From Rhodocyclaceae bacterium UBA1310 (GTDB lineage: Bacteria; Pseudomonadota; Gammaproteobacteria; Burkholderiales; Rhodocyclaceae): DNA of 64,000 nucleotides. The stretch covers positions 43,408 through 107,407 of the forward strand of contig DBTS01000049.1 in NCBI GenBank assembly GCA_002307175.1, written 5' to 3'. Made by a program: the position numbers and the translations under genes. Position 1 is the stretch's first letter, and each line of letters starts with the position of its first letter. Shown here piece after piece: positions 16,622-25,682 of this stretch. The notes below the pieces were generated by a model that saw nothing but the letters and a program-made list of their open reading frames with translations, searched no databases and had not been told where the DNA came from.

Positions 16622-17044
16622 TCAACCTACGGCCGGAATTCCCGGCCGTTGCTTGTGCATGCCTTGCTGCAGATGGAAGGCCAGTGCGGCATCCAGGGTA
16701 GAACTATGCTGCTCGAACCAGGGCACCAACCTGTCGGTAACATTCCGCCCGGCACCGTGCTTGCCGGCACGCAGATCACGCATAGCTCCTTCAAGCATGG
16801 CCATGATCGCTTCGTGATCCCGCAGATGGTGTTCGGTCGAAGGCATGTGGCTGATCTCCATCCACATGCGTTCCTGCGCGAAATGGTCCCGGCAATGGCC
16901 GAGCAAACGTTCCAGACGGATGATTTCCGTCGCATCGGCAGCAACTGCCAGGGCGTTGGTCAACGCGACAAATTCGTGATGGATGAGATCCATCGAACCG
17001 GTTTGCAGGGCATGTTGAGCTTCTTGCCAATGAATTTGTGCCAT
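16622..17044 (-). CDS. Bacteriohemerythrin-like protein
   Basis: A 140-residue single-domain hemerythrin of the usual bacterial length. The di-iron ligands are visible in order: His22 in 'DLIHHEF', the 'HCRDHFAQERMWME' His/Glu pair, His residues in 'EHHLRDHEAI', and His/Asp in 'WFEQHSSTLD'. It probably binds O2 or senses oxygen/redox state in the cytoplasm. The ATG with GAGGAG upstream was chosen. An in-frame start 30 codons earlier adds a sequence unlike the family. It is transcribed alone, convergent with the cob operon and divergent from the glycosyltransferase cluster. Confidence 0.85.
   Translation of the reverse strand: MAQIHWQEAQHALQTGSMDLIHHEFVALTNALAVAADATEIIRLERLLGHCRDHFAQERMWMEISHMPSTEHHLRDHEAIMAMLEGAMRDLRAGKHGAGRNVTDRLVPWFEQHSSTLDAALAFHLQQGMHKQRPGIPAVG
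16629..16649. terminator. Possible terminator hairpin at convergent gene ends
   Basis: A perfect 8-bp stem ACGGCCGG/CCGGCCGT with loop AATTC lies between the end of cobC and the end of the hemerythrin gene, inside the latter's last codons. It has only two T residues on the plus side, so termination of the cob transcript here is plausible but weakly supported. Confidence 0.35.
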
Positions 17045-17162
17045 CTTGATCTCCTCGGGTTGGTATCGCACGGACGGGGTTTTGCACCCTCTGTCCCCTA
17101 GCCTAGCAGTTCGTTCAACATCTGGCGCACGCAATGCAGCATGGCCCGTTACAATGAACCCT

Positions 17163-18281
17163 ATGAACGATATCGTCTCTGTTTCTGTCCCTCCGGGCAG
17201 CTACCTTCCCGATGCCATCAATCCAGCCCTGCTGCGGCGCGCGCTGGTCATCAAACTTCGCCACCACGGTGATGTACTGCTCACCTCGCCGGTGCTCTCC
17301 AGCCTGAAAGCCGCCGCACCTGCCTGCGAAATCGATGCTCTGGTCTTCAGTGACACAGCACCCATGCTGCAGGGGCATCCGGCGCTGCATACGCTGCACT
17401 GCCTGGGACGCGACTGGAAGAAACTCGGGCCGCTAACGCAGCTGCGCAAGGAACTCGGCATTCTCAAGGCCCTGCGCGCGCGCCAGTACGATCTGATCAT
17501 CCATCTCACAGACCATCCACGTGGTGCCTGGCTCACGCGCCTGCTCAAGCCACGCTGGGCTGTTGCACCGCAACGCAGCAAGGGGGGAGGCTGGTGGAAG
17601 AAATCCTTTACGCATCTGTATCGCACCGTGGGTGGCGGGCGTCGCCATACGGTGGAGACCCATCTGGATGCGCTGCGCCGGCTGGGCATCCGCCCGCAGG
17701 GCGACGCACGCAAACTGTCGCTGGTGCCCGGCACGGCAGCAGAGGCGCGAATCGACGCACTGCTTGCGCAACACGGCCTGAACGCCAAAGGATTCATCCA
17801 GATTCATCCGGCCTCGCGCTGGTTCTTCAAATGCTGGCCGGTCGGCCTGAATGCCGAGCTTTTGCGCGTACTCGCGGCGCAGGGGTTGAAGATCGTCATG
17901 ACCGGAGCACCTGACCCGCGTGAGCGCGAAATGGTTGATGCCATTTTGAATCAAGCCAACGTACCGGTGGTGAATCTCACGGGAGAACTGAATCTGTCGG
18001 AACTTGGCGCGCTGACCTCACGGGCACGCCTTTTTGTCGGCGTGGATTCTGCCCCGATGCATATCGCGGCCGCCGTCGGCACGCCCTGTGTGGCGCTGTT
18101 CGGGCCCTCCGGCGACAAGGAATGGGGCCCGTGGGGGGTGGAGCACCGTATTGTGACAAGTTCTCACAGTTGTCGCCCATGTGGGCAGGATGGCTGCGGC
18201 GGGGGCAAGGTGTCAGAATGCCTGTATGCCATCAGCGTTCAACAGGTGTCGCAGGCCATAGCCGAGGTACTCGCCTCATGA
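17163..18281 (+). CDS. Glycosyltransferase family 9 (heptosyltransferase-like, WaaQ type)
   Basis: A 372-residue GT-B protein of glycosyltransferase family 9. N-terminal 'ALVIKLRHHGDVLLTSPVLSSLK' and C-terminal 'LTGELNLSELGALTSRARLFVGVDSAPMHIAAAVGTPCVALFGPSG' are classic ADP-heptose LPS heptosyltransferase motifs. The closest type is the putative heptosyltransferase III (RfaQ/WaaQ). It acts at the inner membrane on the LPS core. Two ATGs 9 bp apart could start it. Neither has a good ribosome binding site, and a TACAAT hexamer (17149-17154) lies right there, so the start is uncertain. It overlaps the next gene by four bases. Confidence 0.85.
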   Translation: MNDIVSVSVPPGSYLPDAINPALLRRALVIKLRHHGDVLLTSPVLSSLKAAAPACEIDALVFSDTAPMLQGHPALHTLHCLGRDWKKLGPLTQLRKELGILKALRARQYDLIIHLTDHPRGAWLTRLLKPRWAVAPQRSKGGGWWKKSFTHLYRTVGGGRRHTVETHLDALRRLGIRPQGDARKLSLVPGTAAEARIDALLAQHGLNAKGFIQIHPASRWFFKCWPVGLNAELLRVLAAQGLKIVMTGAPDPREREMVDAILNQANVPVVNLTGELNLSELGALTSRARLFVGVDSAPMHIAAAVGTPCVALFGPSGDKEWGPWGVEHRIVTSSHSCRPCGQDGCGGGKVSECLYAISVQQVSQAIAEVLAS

Positions 18282-19480
18282 CAGACAACGCTACTAGCGT
18301 TGCGGGCAGTAGCAATAGCCCGCTGCATCTCGCAATCATCCGTCAGGCATATAATCCCTTCGGCGGGGCCGAACGTTTTGTGGAGCGCGCGATCCGTGCG
18401 CTGGGGCAGGATCATGTCAAGGTCACGCTGATCACGCGCAAATGGGAGGGTGGAGATAATCCCGGCCTCACCATCAAGCTGCTAAGCACACCACGGATCA
18501 GTCGTCTGCTGCGCGACGTGATGTTTGCGCGTAGCGTCCGCAGCCTGATCCAGACCCGCATCTTCGATCTGGTGCAAAGTCACGAGCGGATTCCCGGCTG
18601 TGACATTTTCCGCGCCGGAGATGGCATTCACGCTACCTGGCTGGAACAGCGCGCACGCACACTTGGCCCAATCGGCCGTTTTCTGCAACGCATCTCACCC
18701 TGGCACAGATATGTTTTGAGCATGGAAAAGGAGATGCTTGAGGACCCGAAGCTGAAGGCTGTCATCTGTAACTCGGAGATGGTTCGGCAGGATATTGCCC
18801 ACCGCTATCCGGAACTCGCCAGCCGGCTGCATGTGATTCACAACGGCGTTGACCTGAAAACTTTCCATACCGGACTACGCGCCAAACACCGTGAGATCAT
18901 CCGGGAACAGCTCGATGTGCCCGAGTGCACGCCGGTGATCGTTTTCGTGGGCTCAGGCTTTGAACGCAAGGGAGTGGCACAGCTGATCGAGGCGCTGGCG
19001 CGTCCGGAGCTGCGCAACGCCCAGCTATGGATTATCGGCAAGGACAAACTGCCCCGCCGGCTCGAGCGCAAGGCAGACGCACTGGGCGTAGGGCCCCAGG
19101 TACGGTTTCTGGGGCCAAAGAAGGATGTCACCCCGTATCTCGGTGCGGCTGACGTGTTCGCCCTGCCCACACTCTATGACCCGATGCCCAATGCGGCCCT
19201 TGAGGCCCTCGCTGCTGGCCTGCCGGTGCTCAGTTCCACGAGTTCCGGGGCGGCCGAACTGATCCGCCTCGGCGAAAACGGCGAACGTGTCGATGCGCTC
19301 GATATCGACGGCATCGCCACGGCCCTGGCACGCCTCATCGCCATCAGCCAGGACCCTGAGCAGCAGCCGGCAATGGCAGTGTCGGCCCGCGCGAGTGTTG
19401 CGCATATGAGCAAGGAGACGATGGCTGCAGAGCTTGTGGCGCTTTACCGGCAACTCCTGACGGTAAATCGAAAGTTATAA
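18278..19480 (+). CDS. Glycosyltransferase family 4 (WaaG-like)
   Basis: A 400-residue GT-B glycosyltransferase. The N-terminus 'LAIIRQAYNPFGGAERFVERAI' and 'LMTLI..W' region resemble LPS glucosyltransferase I (WaaG). 'VQSHERIPGCDIFRAGDGIHATWLE' is also found in that group. The GT4 C-terminal domain has 'IVFVGSGFERKGVAQLIEALA' and the nucleotide-sugar EX7E motif region 'PTLYDPMPNAALEALAAGLPVL'. It probably adds a hexose to the inner core of LPS. The start overlaps the preceding heptosyltransferase stop (ATGA). Confidence 0.83.
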   Translation: MTDNATSVAGSSNSPLHLAIIRQAYNPFGGAERFVERAIRALGQDHVKVTLITRKWEGGDNPGLTIKLLSTPRISRLLRDVMFARSVRSLIQTRIFDLVQSHERIPGCDIFRAGDGIHATWLEQRARTLGPIGRFLQRISPWHRYVLSMEKEMLEDPKLKAVICNSEMVRQDIAHRYPELASRLHVIHNGVDLKTFHTGLRAKHREIIREQLDVPECTPVIVFVGSGFERKGVAQLIEALARPELRNAQLWIIGKDKLPRRLERKADALGVGPQVRFLGPKKDVTPYLGAADVFALPTLYDPMPNAALEALAAGLPVLSSTSSGAAELIRLGENGERVDALDIDGIATALARLIAISQDPEQQPAMAVSARASVAHMSKETMAAELVALYRQLLTVNRKL

Positions 19481-19512
19481 TCACTGCGCTTTCACAAAGG
19501 TGTAAAAATAAC

Positions 19513-20643
19513 ATGGCGCGTTACAACACGATTCTTGCCCACCGCCCGATGCATATCGTGCACACGGAAGCCTCTTGTGGCTGGGGGGGGCAGGAAATCC
19601 GCATTCTGGAAGAATCCCGCGGGATGATTGAACGGGGCCATTCAATCACCCTGGTCTGTCCCGAGGAGGCAACCATTTTCGCCCGCGCCAAGGATTGGGG
19701 CATCAGTGCCATCGCCCTGCCTATCGGCGAGAAACGCTGGGCGAATTTCAAGGCCATGCGTGCCTGGATCCTGGCTAATCATGGCAAGTTCGATGTCATC
19801 AACACGCACAGCTCGACCGATTCATGGCTGGTGGCACTCTCCAACTTGAGTCTGGGCAAGAAAGCTTGCCCCGTGGTGCGCACCCGTCATATCTCGGCCC
19901 CCGTCAAGAACAGCTTTGTAAACCGCTGGCTGTACGGCAAAGCCGCCGCGCAGGTTGTCACTACCGGAGAGAGCCTGCGCAATGACCTGGTCGATCATCT
20001 GAGTCTGCCACCGGATCATGTGCAGTCGATTTTCACCGGCATCAACACCAAGCGTTTTGAGCCCGGTGACAAGGTGGCCATGCGCACCCAGCTCGGTCTT
20101 GATGTGAATGCCAAGTGGATTGGCATCATCGCTACGCTACGATCCTGGAAGGGGCATAAATACCTGCTCAAGGCAGTTGCCGAACTTGACGACCCGCGCA
20201 TCCGCATCGTGATCGTGGGTGACGGGCCGCAGCGTGACAAGCTCAACCGCCTCACTGTGGAACTGGGTTTGAGCCGCATCGTGCGGTTTGCCGGGCAGCA
20301 GCGCGATGTGGTGCCATGGCTGCAGGCACTCGACATGTTCGTGCTGCCTTCCTACGCCAACGAAGGCGTCTCGCAGGCGGTGATGCAGGCCATGGCAACC
20401 GGCCTGCCGGTGATCACCACGCCGATTGGCAGTTCGAGCGACATCGTCAAGCCCGGCCTGACCGGCATGCTCGTGCCTCCGAAAGACAGCAAAGCCCTGG
20501 CGCAGGCCATCCGCACACTGCTAGACAATCCACAGGAAGCCCACAAACTTGGGCAGGGCGCACGCAGCTTTGCGCTTGAGCACTGCGGCATTGAACGGAT
20601 GCTGACCCGCATGGAAGCTGTGTTCCAGCGCGTGGCAGGATGA
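19513..20643 (+). CDS. Glycosyltransferase family 4
   Basis: A 376-residue GT4 glycosyltransferase. 'MHIVHTEASCGWGGQEIRILEE' near the N-terminus is typical of the GT4 donor/acceptor loop. 'VGDGPQRDKLNRLTVELGLSRIVRFAGQQRDVVPWL' and 'LPSYANEGVSQAVMQAMATGLPVI' are the C-terminal GT4 core with the EX7E motif. The ATG preceded by AAAGGTG was taken. An internal ATG 12 codons later would also fit. It follows the WaaG-like gene after 32 bp and overlaps the next heptosyltransferase-like gene, so it is part of the LPS core unit. The sugar is unknown. Confidence 0.83.
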   Translation: MARYNTILAHRPMHIVHTEASCGWGGQEIRILEESRGMIERGHSITLVCPEEATIFARAKDWGISAIALPIGEKRWANFKAMRAWILANHGKFDVINTHSSTDSWLVALSNLSLGKKACPVVRTRHISAPVKNSFVNRWLYGKAAAQVVTTGESLRNDLVDHLSLPPDHVQSIFTGINTKRFEPGDKVAMRTQLGLDVNAKWIGIIATLRSWKGHKYLLKAVAELDDPRIRIVIVGDGPQRDKLNRLTVELGLSRIVRFAGQQRDVVPWLQALDMFVLPSYANEGVSQAVMQAMATGLPVITTPIGSSSDIVKPGLTGMLVPPKDSKALAQAIRTLLDNPQEAHKLGQGARSFALEHCGIERMLTRMEAVFQRVAG

Positions 20644-21752
20644 GTCGACTCGCCCCGCGCCTGCTTGTTGCGGCACGGTTGCTGCGCGAATTTTGCCGGC
20701 CTCATGCCTGGCTGCGTACCCGCCCGGAAGTGCCGACCCGCATCCTCGTCCTGCATCATCTGTTGCTCGGCGACAGCCTGATGCTGACGGGCTTGCTGGC
20801 GAAACTGGCGCAGCGCTATCCCCAGGCGCAGCGCTTCATTGCCTGCCCGAATGCTCTGACCGGTCTGTATGCCGGGCATCCTTTCGGTGTTACCGCTCTG
20901 GGATGGGACCCACGCAGGTCAGGGGGGCTACAAACACTGTTCGCTGCGGCGCCCTTTGATCTGGTCGTGATTCCAGCGGAAAACCGCCATAGTCCGCTGG
21001 CCCGTGCCCTTGGTGCACGCTGGGTGGTGGGTTTCGCCAAGGATCAGCCGGCGTGGAAAAACTGGTTGCTGGATGAAAGCCGGCCATTTCCGCAGAAGCC
21101 TGCGGCATTCGCGGATTTTTGTGCCGAGCTGGTGGATGGTCCCCCGGCAAGCTACCAGCCCACAGACTGGCCCCTGGCGGATTGCGTGCCTTTTGAAGCG
21201 CCTCAGGAGCGCTATGCAGTACTCCATCCCGGCGCTTCGACACGCCTCAAATATTGGCCTGCTGCGCGCTGGCAGGCACTGGCAGACTGGTTGCTTTCCC
21301 GTGGAATTCAGCCCGTCTGGAGTGCGGGCGCCAAAGAGACAGAACTGGTCGCCGAGCTTGATCCGCAAGGAAAATTTGCCAGTTATGCCGGAAAGCTCGA
21401 CCTGCTCCAACTCGCCCACCTGTATCGCAAGGCTGCCGTGGTGATCTGCCCGGATACGGGCGTGACACATCTGGCGCGGATCGTCGGGACCCCCACCGTG
21501 GCGCTGTTCGGGCCGGGCTCAAGCCTGATCAGCGGAGCGGGGCAATACTGGCGCGCAAGCCCTTTCGTGGCCTTGAGTCACGACATTCACTGCCGCAACC
21601 AGGATGTGACTTTCCGCCGCCACGAACCCTGGATCCAGCGCTGCGCCAGAAGCTACGGCACACGCTCAGACCAGTGCGCACAGCCCCGCTGCATGGAATC
21701 AATCAGTCTTCAGGAGGTGCAGGAAGCCTGCCTGCACCTGATGGGAAAATAG
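20640..21752 (+). CDS. Glycosyltransferase family 9 (heptosyltransferase-like)
   Basis: A 370-residue family 9 glycosyltransferase. 'RILVLHHLLLGDSLMLTGLLAKL' replaces the common 'GDxxxxTP' block. The C-terminal ADP-heptose motif is 'YAGKLDLLQLAHLYRKAAVVICPDTGVTHLARIVGTPTVALFGPGS'. The C-terminal 60 residues are Cys-rich ('CRNQDVTFRRHEPWIQRCAR', later CAQPRC), a feature of some late-acting heptosyltransferases. The start overlaps the preceding gene (ATGA). It closes the four-gene glycosyltransferase unit, and its acceptor is unknown. Confidence 0.83.
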   Translation: MSRLAPRLLVAARLLREFCRPHAWLRTRPEVPTRILVLHHLLLGDSLMLTGLLAKLAQRYPQAQRFIACPNALTGLYAGHPFGVTALGWDPRRSGGLQTLFAAAPFDLVVIPAENRHSPLARALGARWVVGFAKDQPAWKNWLLDESRPFPQKPAAFADFCAELVDGPPASYQPTDWPLADCVPFEAPQERYAVLHPGASTRLKYWPAARWQALADWLLSRGIQPVWSAGAKETELVAELDPQGKFASYAGKLDLLQLAHLYRKAAVVICPDTGVTHLARIVGTPTVALFGPGSSLISGAGQYWRASPFVALSHDIHCRNQDVTFRRHEPWIQRCARSYGTRSDQCAQPRCMESISLQEVQEACLHLMGK

Positions 21753-21757
21753 ACGCT

Positions 21758-22048
21758 TCACGCCGCATCACTGGCGGCGAGACTTTGCTGAATGCTGCGG
21801 CACATCGCCCTCATGTTTTCGATTTCGGCCACCCGGAAAAACATACGGCGCTGCTGGATTTCGCCATCCAGCCGAAAAGCATATTCGAAAACTCCGTAAG
21901 GCGTGCTCGGCAACAGGATCTTCTTGCCTTCGCGGCAATTGGCTGACTCAATATCCTGAAGCCTGATCTGCAGGGGTTCGTTGCCCTCGATGATCAGTAC
22001 GCCTTCCACTAGTTCGAAATAGCCTGAAGGAATCTTTCTGACCCGCAT
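21758..22048 (-). CDS. Hypothetical protein, 96 aa
   Basis: No family recognised. A 96-residue soluble protein with 'MRVRKIPSGYFELVEGVLIIEGNEPLQI' at the N-terminus, a beta-rich middle and an amphipathic helix at the C-terminus ('EIENMRAMCRSIQQSLAASDAA'). It has no signal peptide or membrane segment. It is convergent with the glycosyltransferase unit (6 bp between stops). Regular amino-acid composition and codon use suggest a real gene, but no function can be inferred. Confidence 0.6.
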   Translation of the reverse strand: MRVRKIPSGYFELVEGVLIIEGNEPLQIRLQDIESANCREGKKILLPSTPYGVFEYAFRLDGEIQQRRMFFRVAEIENMRAMCRSIQQSLAASDAA

Positions 22049-22103
22049 GGCAGCCCCCGTCTTGTAATGCTTGCTGATCTACAAGATTAGCGGCTATCGC
22101 AGG

Positions 22104-22826
22104 CTATTGTTTTTCGTTTGCACTTAAGGACGGGGCAGGGGCCGTCTGTTTGCGTGGCCGGCCCTTGGGCAATGGGGAGAGCCTGCGGTTGGCGCTGGCA
22201 TCACGTTGTATCGTCACCTCTCCGCCGAGTACCCAGCCACGATGCTCGGCAAAGCGGATGCGATCAAGTTCACCCGGCGAAGAACCCGCCTCAAGTAATT
22301 GACGATACCCCGCCTGGCGTTCAAACGGGGTATTCCCGAGCCCCCAGTACAGGACGTGATCGGTGATCAGAGGGTCCTGCTCCAGGCCGGTATGATGCCG
22401 GCAACTCGACCATTGGTAGGCCGAGGGCACGCCAACAAAGCCCTGCCGCACCGGGTTGAGTTCAACATAGCGGCTGACGGCGAGAAACCATTCCCGAGGC
22501 TCCACTACGGTTGAGCGATAGCGGCCTTCCCACAGGGTACCGCTACGAAAATGCCGGTCATTGAACCAGCGCACATAACGTCGCCCAAGGCGTTGCATCA
22601 TGTTTCCGGTAGCCTGTTCGGCCGCCGGGGTCACCAAAAAGTGTACGTGATCAGGCATCAGTACATAGGCGTGGATGGCAACCTGGGCTTCCCGGGCAGA
22701 CTCCCGCAGGAAGCTGCGGTACTGCTGAAAATCCTGTTCGTCAGTAAAGATTGTGGTGCGGTTGTTGCCGCGCTGCAGGATCAGCTGGGGCATCCCCGGA
22801 ACATACAGACGCTGCAGACGTGCCAT
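22104..22826 (-). CDS. REP-associated tyrosine transposase (RAYT)-like HUH protein
   Basis: A 240-residue Y1_Tnp-family protein. The HUH metal motif is in 'YVLMPDHVHFLVTP'. The presumed catalytic Tyr is in 'VSRYVELNPVRQGFV'. The family block 'LQRGNNRTTIFTDEQDFQQY' is at the N-terminus. The C-terminal 'RRLSPLPKGRPRKQ' is the basic tail seen in RAYTs. These single-copy proteins act on short palindromic REP sequences and have no terminal repeats of their own. The start is the ATG beginning 2 bp downstream of the dgt stop, so it is probably co-transcribed with dgt. No flanking IS ends were seen. Confidence 0.85.
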   Translation of the reverse strand: MARLQRLYVPGMPQLILQRGNNRTTIFTDEQDFQQYRSFLRESAREAQVAIHAYVLMPDHVHFLVTPAAEQATGNMMQRLGRRYVRWFNDRHFRSGTLWEGRYRSTVVEPREWFLAVSRYVELNPVRQGFVGVPSAYQWSSCRHHTGLEQDPLITDHVLYWGLGNTPFERQAGYRQLLEAGSSPGELDRIRFAEHRGWVLGGEVTIQRDASANRRLSPLPKGRPRKQTAPAPSLSANEKQ

Positions 22827-22827
22827 C

Positions 22828-23958
22828 TCAGTCCCCGGATGGACTGCTGCCAAAGATGCGGTGGTGCTCCCTGGCAGCATAGCGATCCGTCATTCCGGCA
22901 ACATAATCTGCGACGGCGCGAGCCTTGTCTTCATGCGCCATGGTCTGATACATCGGGGGCAGCAGGCGCACATCTACCGAGAAGGCATCAAACAGATCGT
23001 GAATGATGCGCCGCCCCTTGGCCATCATGCGCAGTACCTGGTAATGCCAGTACAGGTTGTCGCGCAGGAACTGCTGCAATTGCAGCTGGTCGGTCTGCAT
23101 CTGCGCGGAAAACGCCACCAGCGCAGTGGCTTTGTGTACATCCTGCAGTTCCCGGATACCGGCCTGGCTGATGTTGCGACGCGTCTGTTCGATCAGATCG
23201 ACTACCTGGGCGTTGATCATGCGCCGGGTGACTTCATGCACCAAGCTCTTGCCGCTGGCGTCCGGGTAGCTTGTGCGCACTTCGTGAAGGTATCGCGCCA
23301 CAAGATCAACCTGACCAAGCTGCTCCAGGGTCAGCAAACCGGCGCGGAGGCCATCATCCACATCATGATTGCTGTACGCCACCGAATCGGCAAGGTTGCA
23401 GATCTGTGCTTCCAGGGAAGGCTGCAGACCAAGCAGAAAGCGCTCGCCAAGTTCGCCCAGCTCTCGCGCCTTTTTGTGCGAGCAGTGTTTGAGGATGCCT
23501 TCACGTGTCTCGTAGCAAAGATTCAGGCCCCTGAATGCGAGGTACTGCTCTTCGAGCAGGTCTACGGTGCGCAGCGACTGGATATTGTGTTCAAACCCGC
23601 CGAAATCCTGCATGCATTCATTTAATGCATCCTGACCGGCATGACCGAACGGGGTATGCCCAAGATCATGGGCCAGCGAGATAGCCTCGACAAGATCCTC
23701 GTTGAGATTCAGCGCACGTGCCAGGGAACGGGCAATCTGCGCAACTTCCAGAGTATGCGTCAGACGCGTGCGGAACAGATCACCTTCGTGATTGATGAAG
23801 ACCTGAGTCTTGTATTCCAGGCGGCGAAAAGCAGTGCAATGGATGATGCGATCACGGTCACGCTGAAACTGGCTGCGCGTCGCAGGTGCCGCCTCGGCAT
23901 ACCGCCTGCCACGACTGTTGGCGTCGGAGACGGCCCAGACTGCGAGGCGGGCATCCAT
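22828..23958 (-). CDS. dgt: Deoxyguanosinetriphosphate triphosphohydrolase-like protein
   Basis: A 376-residue HD-domain protein of the short dGTPase-like class. The HD signature residues are in '[19 protein letters not shown]' and '[19 protein letters not shown]'. '[20 protein letters not shown]' is the conserved N-terminal block. It is predicted to hydrolyse dNTPs to deoxynucleoside and triphosphate. The gene may start at this ATG or at a TTG two codons earlier. It follows aroB after about 10 bp, as in many betaproteobacteria, and is followed directly by the RAYT gene. Confidence 0.88.
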   Translation of the reverse strand: MDARLAVWAVSDANSRGRRYAEAAPATRSQFQRDRDRIIHCTAFRRLEYKTQVFINHEGDLFRTRLTHTLEVAQIARSLARALNLNEDLVEAISLAHDLGHTPFGHAGQDALNECMQDFGGFEHNIQSLRTVDLLEEQYLAFRGLNLCYETREGILKHCSHKKARELGELGERFLLGLQPSLEAQICNLADSVAYSNHDVDDGLRAGLLTLEQLGQVDLVARYLHEVRTSYPDASGKSLVHEVTRRMINAQVVDLIEQTRRNISQAGIRELQDVHKATALVAFSAQMQTDQLQLQQFLRDNLYWHYQVLRMMAKGRRIIHDLFDAFSVDVRLLPPMYQTMAHEDKARAVADYVAGMTDRYAAREHHRIFGSSPSGD

Positions 23959-23967
23959 GATCAACGC

Positions 23968-25050
23968 TCAGCCACAACAGGCCTGAATGGCAGCTTCGAT
24001 CTCACCCAGCGGGGCCTGATCATGAATGATCCCGTGCCCTATGCCTTGCAGCAGGATCAGCCTCAGCCGCCCGTCCGTGACCTTTTTGTCGTGACGCATG
24101 AGCTCGATATACCTGTCAGCCCCGAGATCCGGGCCGCTAACTGGCAAACCTGCACGTTCGTGGATCCGACGCACGCGCTGCACATCAGAGACCGTCAGCA
24201 TTCCCAGCCGGGCAGACAGTTCGGCCGCCATCACCGCGCCCGCAGCCACCGCCTCACCGTGCAGCCAGACACCAAATCCCAGCCCGGTCTCGATGGCATG
24301 GCCAAAGGTATGACCAAGGTTCAGCAAGGCACGCTCACCCTGCTCGGTTTCATCAGCAGCCACCACTTCGGCCTTGTTGATGCAGCAGCGTTCAACGGCG
24401 TAAATCAGTGCACCCGGGTCACGCGCCAGAAGAGCTTCGAGATTTGCCTCAAGCCATTCCAGGAAGGGCAGGTCACGGATCAGCCCATATTTGATGACTT
24501 CGGCCAGACCGGCGCGGATTTCGCGGTCCGGCAAGGTCTGCAGGGTATCCGTATCCGCCAGCACGAGGCGCGGCTGATAAAACGCGCCGATCATGTTCTT
24601 GCCGAGCGGGTGGTTGATGGCCGTCTTGCCGCCAACGGAAGAATCCACCTGGGCCAATAATGTCGTGGGCACCTGAATGAAGGGGACGCCACGCTGGTAA
24701 CAGGATGCGGCAAAACCCGCCATGTCGCCGACGACGCCACCGCCAAGAGCAATCACCGTCGTCGAACGCTCGCATCTGGCGCCAAGCAGCCCATCAAAGA
24801 TCAGATTGAGGGTATTCCAGTCTTTATGGACCTCACCGTCGGGCAAAATGATTTCAGTCACCGTCACGCCGGCATTCCGCAGCGCGTCAGCCAGCTTGGC
24901 CATGTGCAGGGGAGCCACCACTTCATTGCTGACCAGCGCTACACGGGAAGTCTTGAGGTAGGGTTTCAGCAAATCAGCCTGGCCCAGCAGGCCGGTACCA
25001 ATCCGGATCGGGTAAGCCCTGTCCGCCAGGGCTACATTGACAGTGCGCAT
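23968..25050 (-). CDS. aroB: 3-dehydroquinate synthase
   Basis: A 360-residue AroB, normal length. It converts DAHP to 3-dehydroquinate in the shikimate pathway. NAD-binding '[13 protein letters not shown]' and '[18 protein letters not shown]' are seen, then '[21 protein letters not shown]' and the zinc-ligand region '[14 protein letters not shown]'. The start with GGGAG upstream was chosen over one four codons earlier. It overlaps aroK by 19 bases, the standard aroKB arrangement. Confidence 0.94.
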   Translation of the reverse strand: MRTVNVALADRAYPIRIGTGLLGQADLLKPYLKTSRVALVSNEVVAPLHMAKLADALRNAGVTVTEIILPDGEVHKDWNTLNLIFDGLLGARCERSTTVIALGGGVVGDMAGFAASCYQRGVPFIQVPTTLLAQVDSSVGGKTAINHPLGKNMIGAFYQPRLVLADTDTLQTLPDREIRAGLAEVIKYGLIRDLPFLEWLEANLEALLARDPGALIYAVERCCINKAEVVAADETEQGERALLNLGHTFGHAIETGLGFGVWLHGEAVAAGAVMAAELSARLGMLTVSDVQRVRRIHERAGLPVSGPDLGADRYIELMRHDKKVTDGRLRLILLQGIGHGIIHDQAPLGEIEAAIQACCG

Positions 25051-25568
25051 CGCCGCTCCCACGCCGTCAGGATCTTGCTGACTGCGCCATTTGAATTCAG
25101 ACGGGAACCGTCCACTATGTAATCGGCCACCTCGCGATACAGCGGATCTCGCTCGGCGCGCAGGCTATCAAGGCGCGCGCCGGGGTCCTGGACCTGCAGC
25201 AGGGGACGGTTCGTATCGTGGCGGGTACGCTCGAGCAGAACAGGGGTTGGCACATCCAGATAGACCACCCAGCCAGAGGCTTTCATCGCTGCCCGGTTTA
25301 CCGGGTCGAGAATCGCGCCACCACCTGTCGCGACTACCACGCCGCCTTCATCCGCCAGTTCGCCAATCACCTGCACTTCACGACGGCGAAAGCCGGCCTC
25401 CCCTTCCATTTCGAAAATGACGGGAATGCGCACACCGGTGCGCTGGACGATTTCGTTGTCGGAATCGTAAAAAGCCCGACCCATGCGTCGGGCGAGCGAA
25501 CGCCCGATCGTGGTCTTGCCCGATCCCATCAACCCGACCAGATAGATATTGTGCCGACTTGTATCCAC
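25032..25568 (-). CDS. aroK: Shikimate kinase
   Basis: A 178-residue shikimate kinase. The P-loop 'GLMGSGKTT' begins at residue 12. '[25 protein letters not shown]' holds the shikimate-binding Asp, followed by '[16 protein letters not shown]'. The start codon is GTG, the only one that places the P-loop correctly. A possible promoter with TAAAAT lies about 20 bp upstream, and a terminator isolates the gene from pilQ. It phosphorylates shikimate and forms an operon with aroB and dgt. Confidence 0.93.
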   Translation of the reverse strand: MDTSRHNIYLVGLMGSGKTTIGRSLARRMGRAFYDSDNEIVQRTGVRIPVIFEMEGEAGFRRREVQVIGELADEGGVVVATGGGAILDPVNRAAMKASGWVVYLDVPTPVLLERTRHDTNRPLLQVQDPGARLDSLRAERDPLYREVADYIVDGSRLNSNGAVSKILTAWERRCALSM

Positions 25569-25627
25569 CAGCCGATTTTAACTGAAATTGCCGATTCGGC
25601 CTCAGGCCGCATGAAAACTGCTGTCAG

Positions 25628-25662
25628 AAAAACAAAAACCCGCCCTTTGGCAGGGCGGGTTT
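25628..25662 (-). terminator. Intrinsic terminator after pilQ
   Basis: A perfect 11-bp stem AAACCCGCCCT (25636-25646) with AGGGCGGGTTT (25652-25662) and loop TTGGC is followed on the minus strand by T-rich TTTTTGTTTTT. It ends the pilMNOPQ transcript before aroK. Confidence 0.9.
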
Positions 25663-25682
25663 CATGTCTGGGCAAGCCCGAA

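Noticed and set aside
22104..22826. A complete insertion sequence around the transposase-like gene
   Set aside because: No terminal inverted repeats or target duplications flank it. Its tight coupling to dgt and RAYT-type features argue for a stable chromosomal gene.
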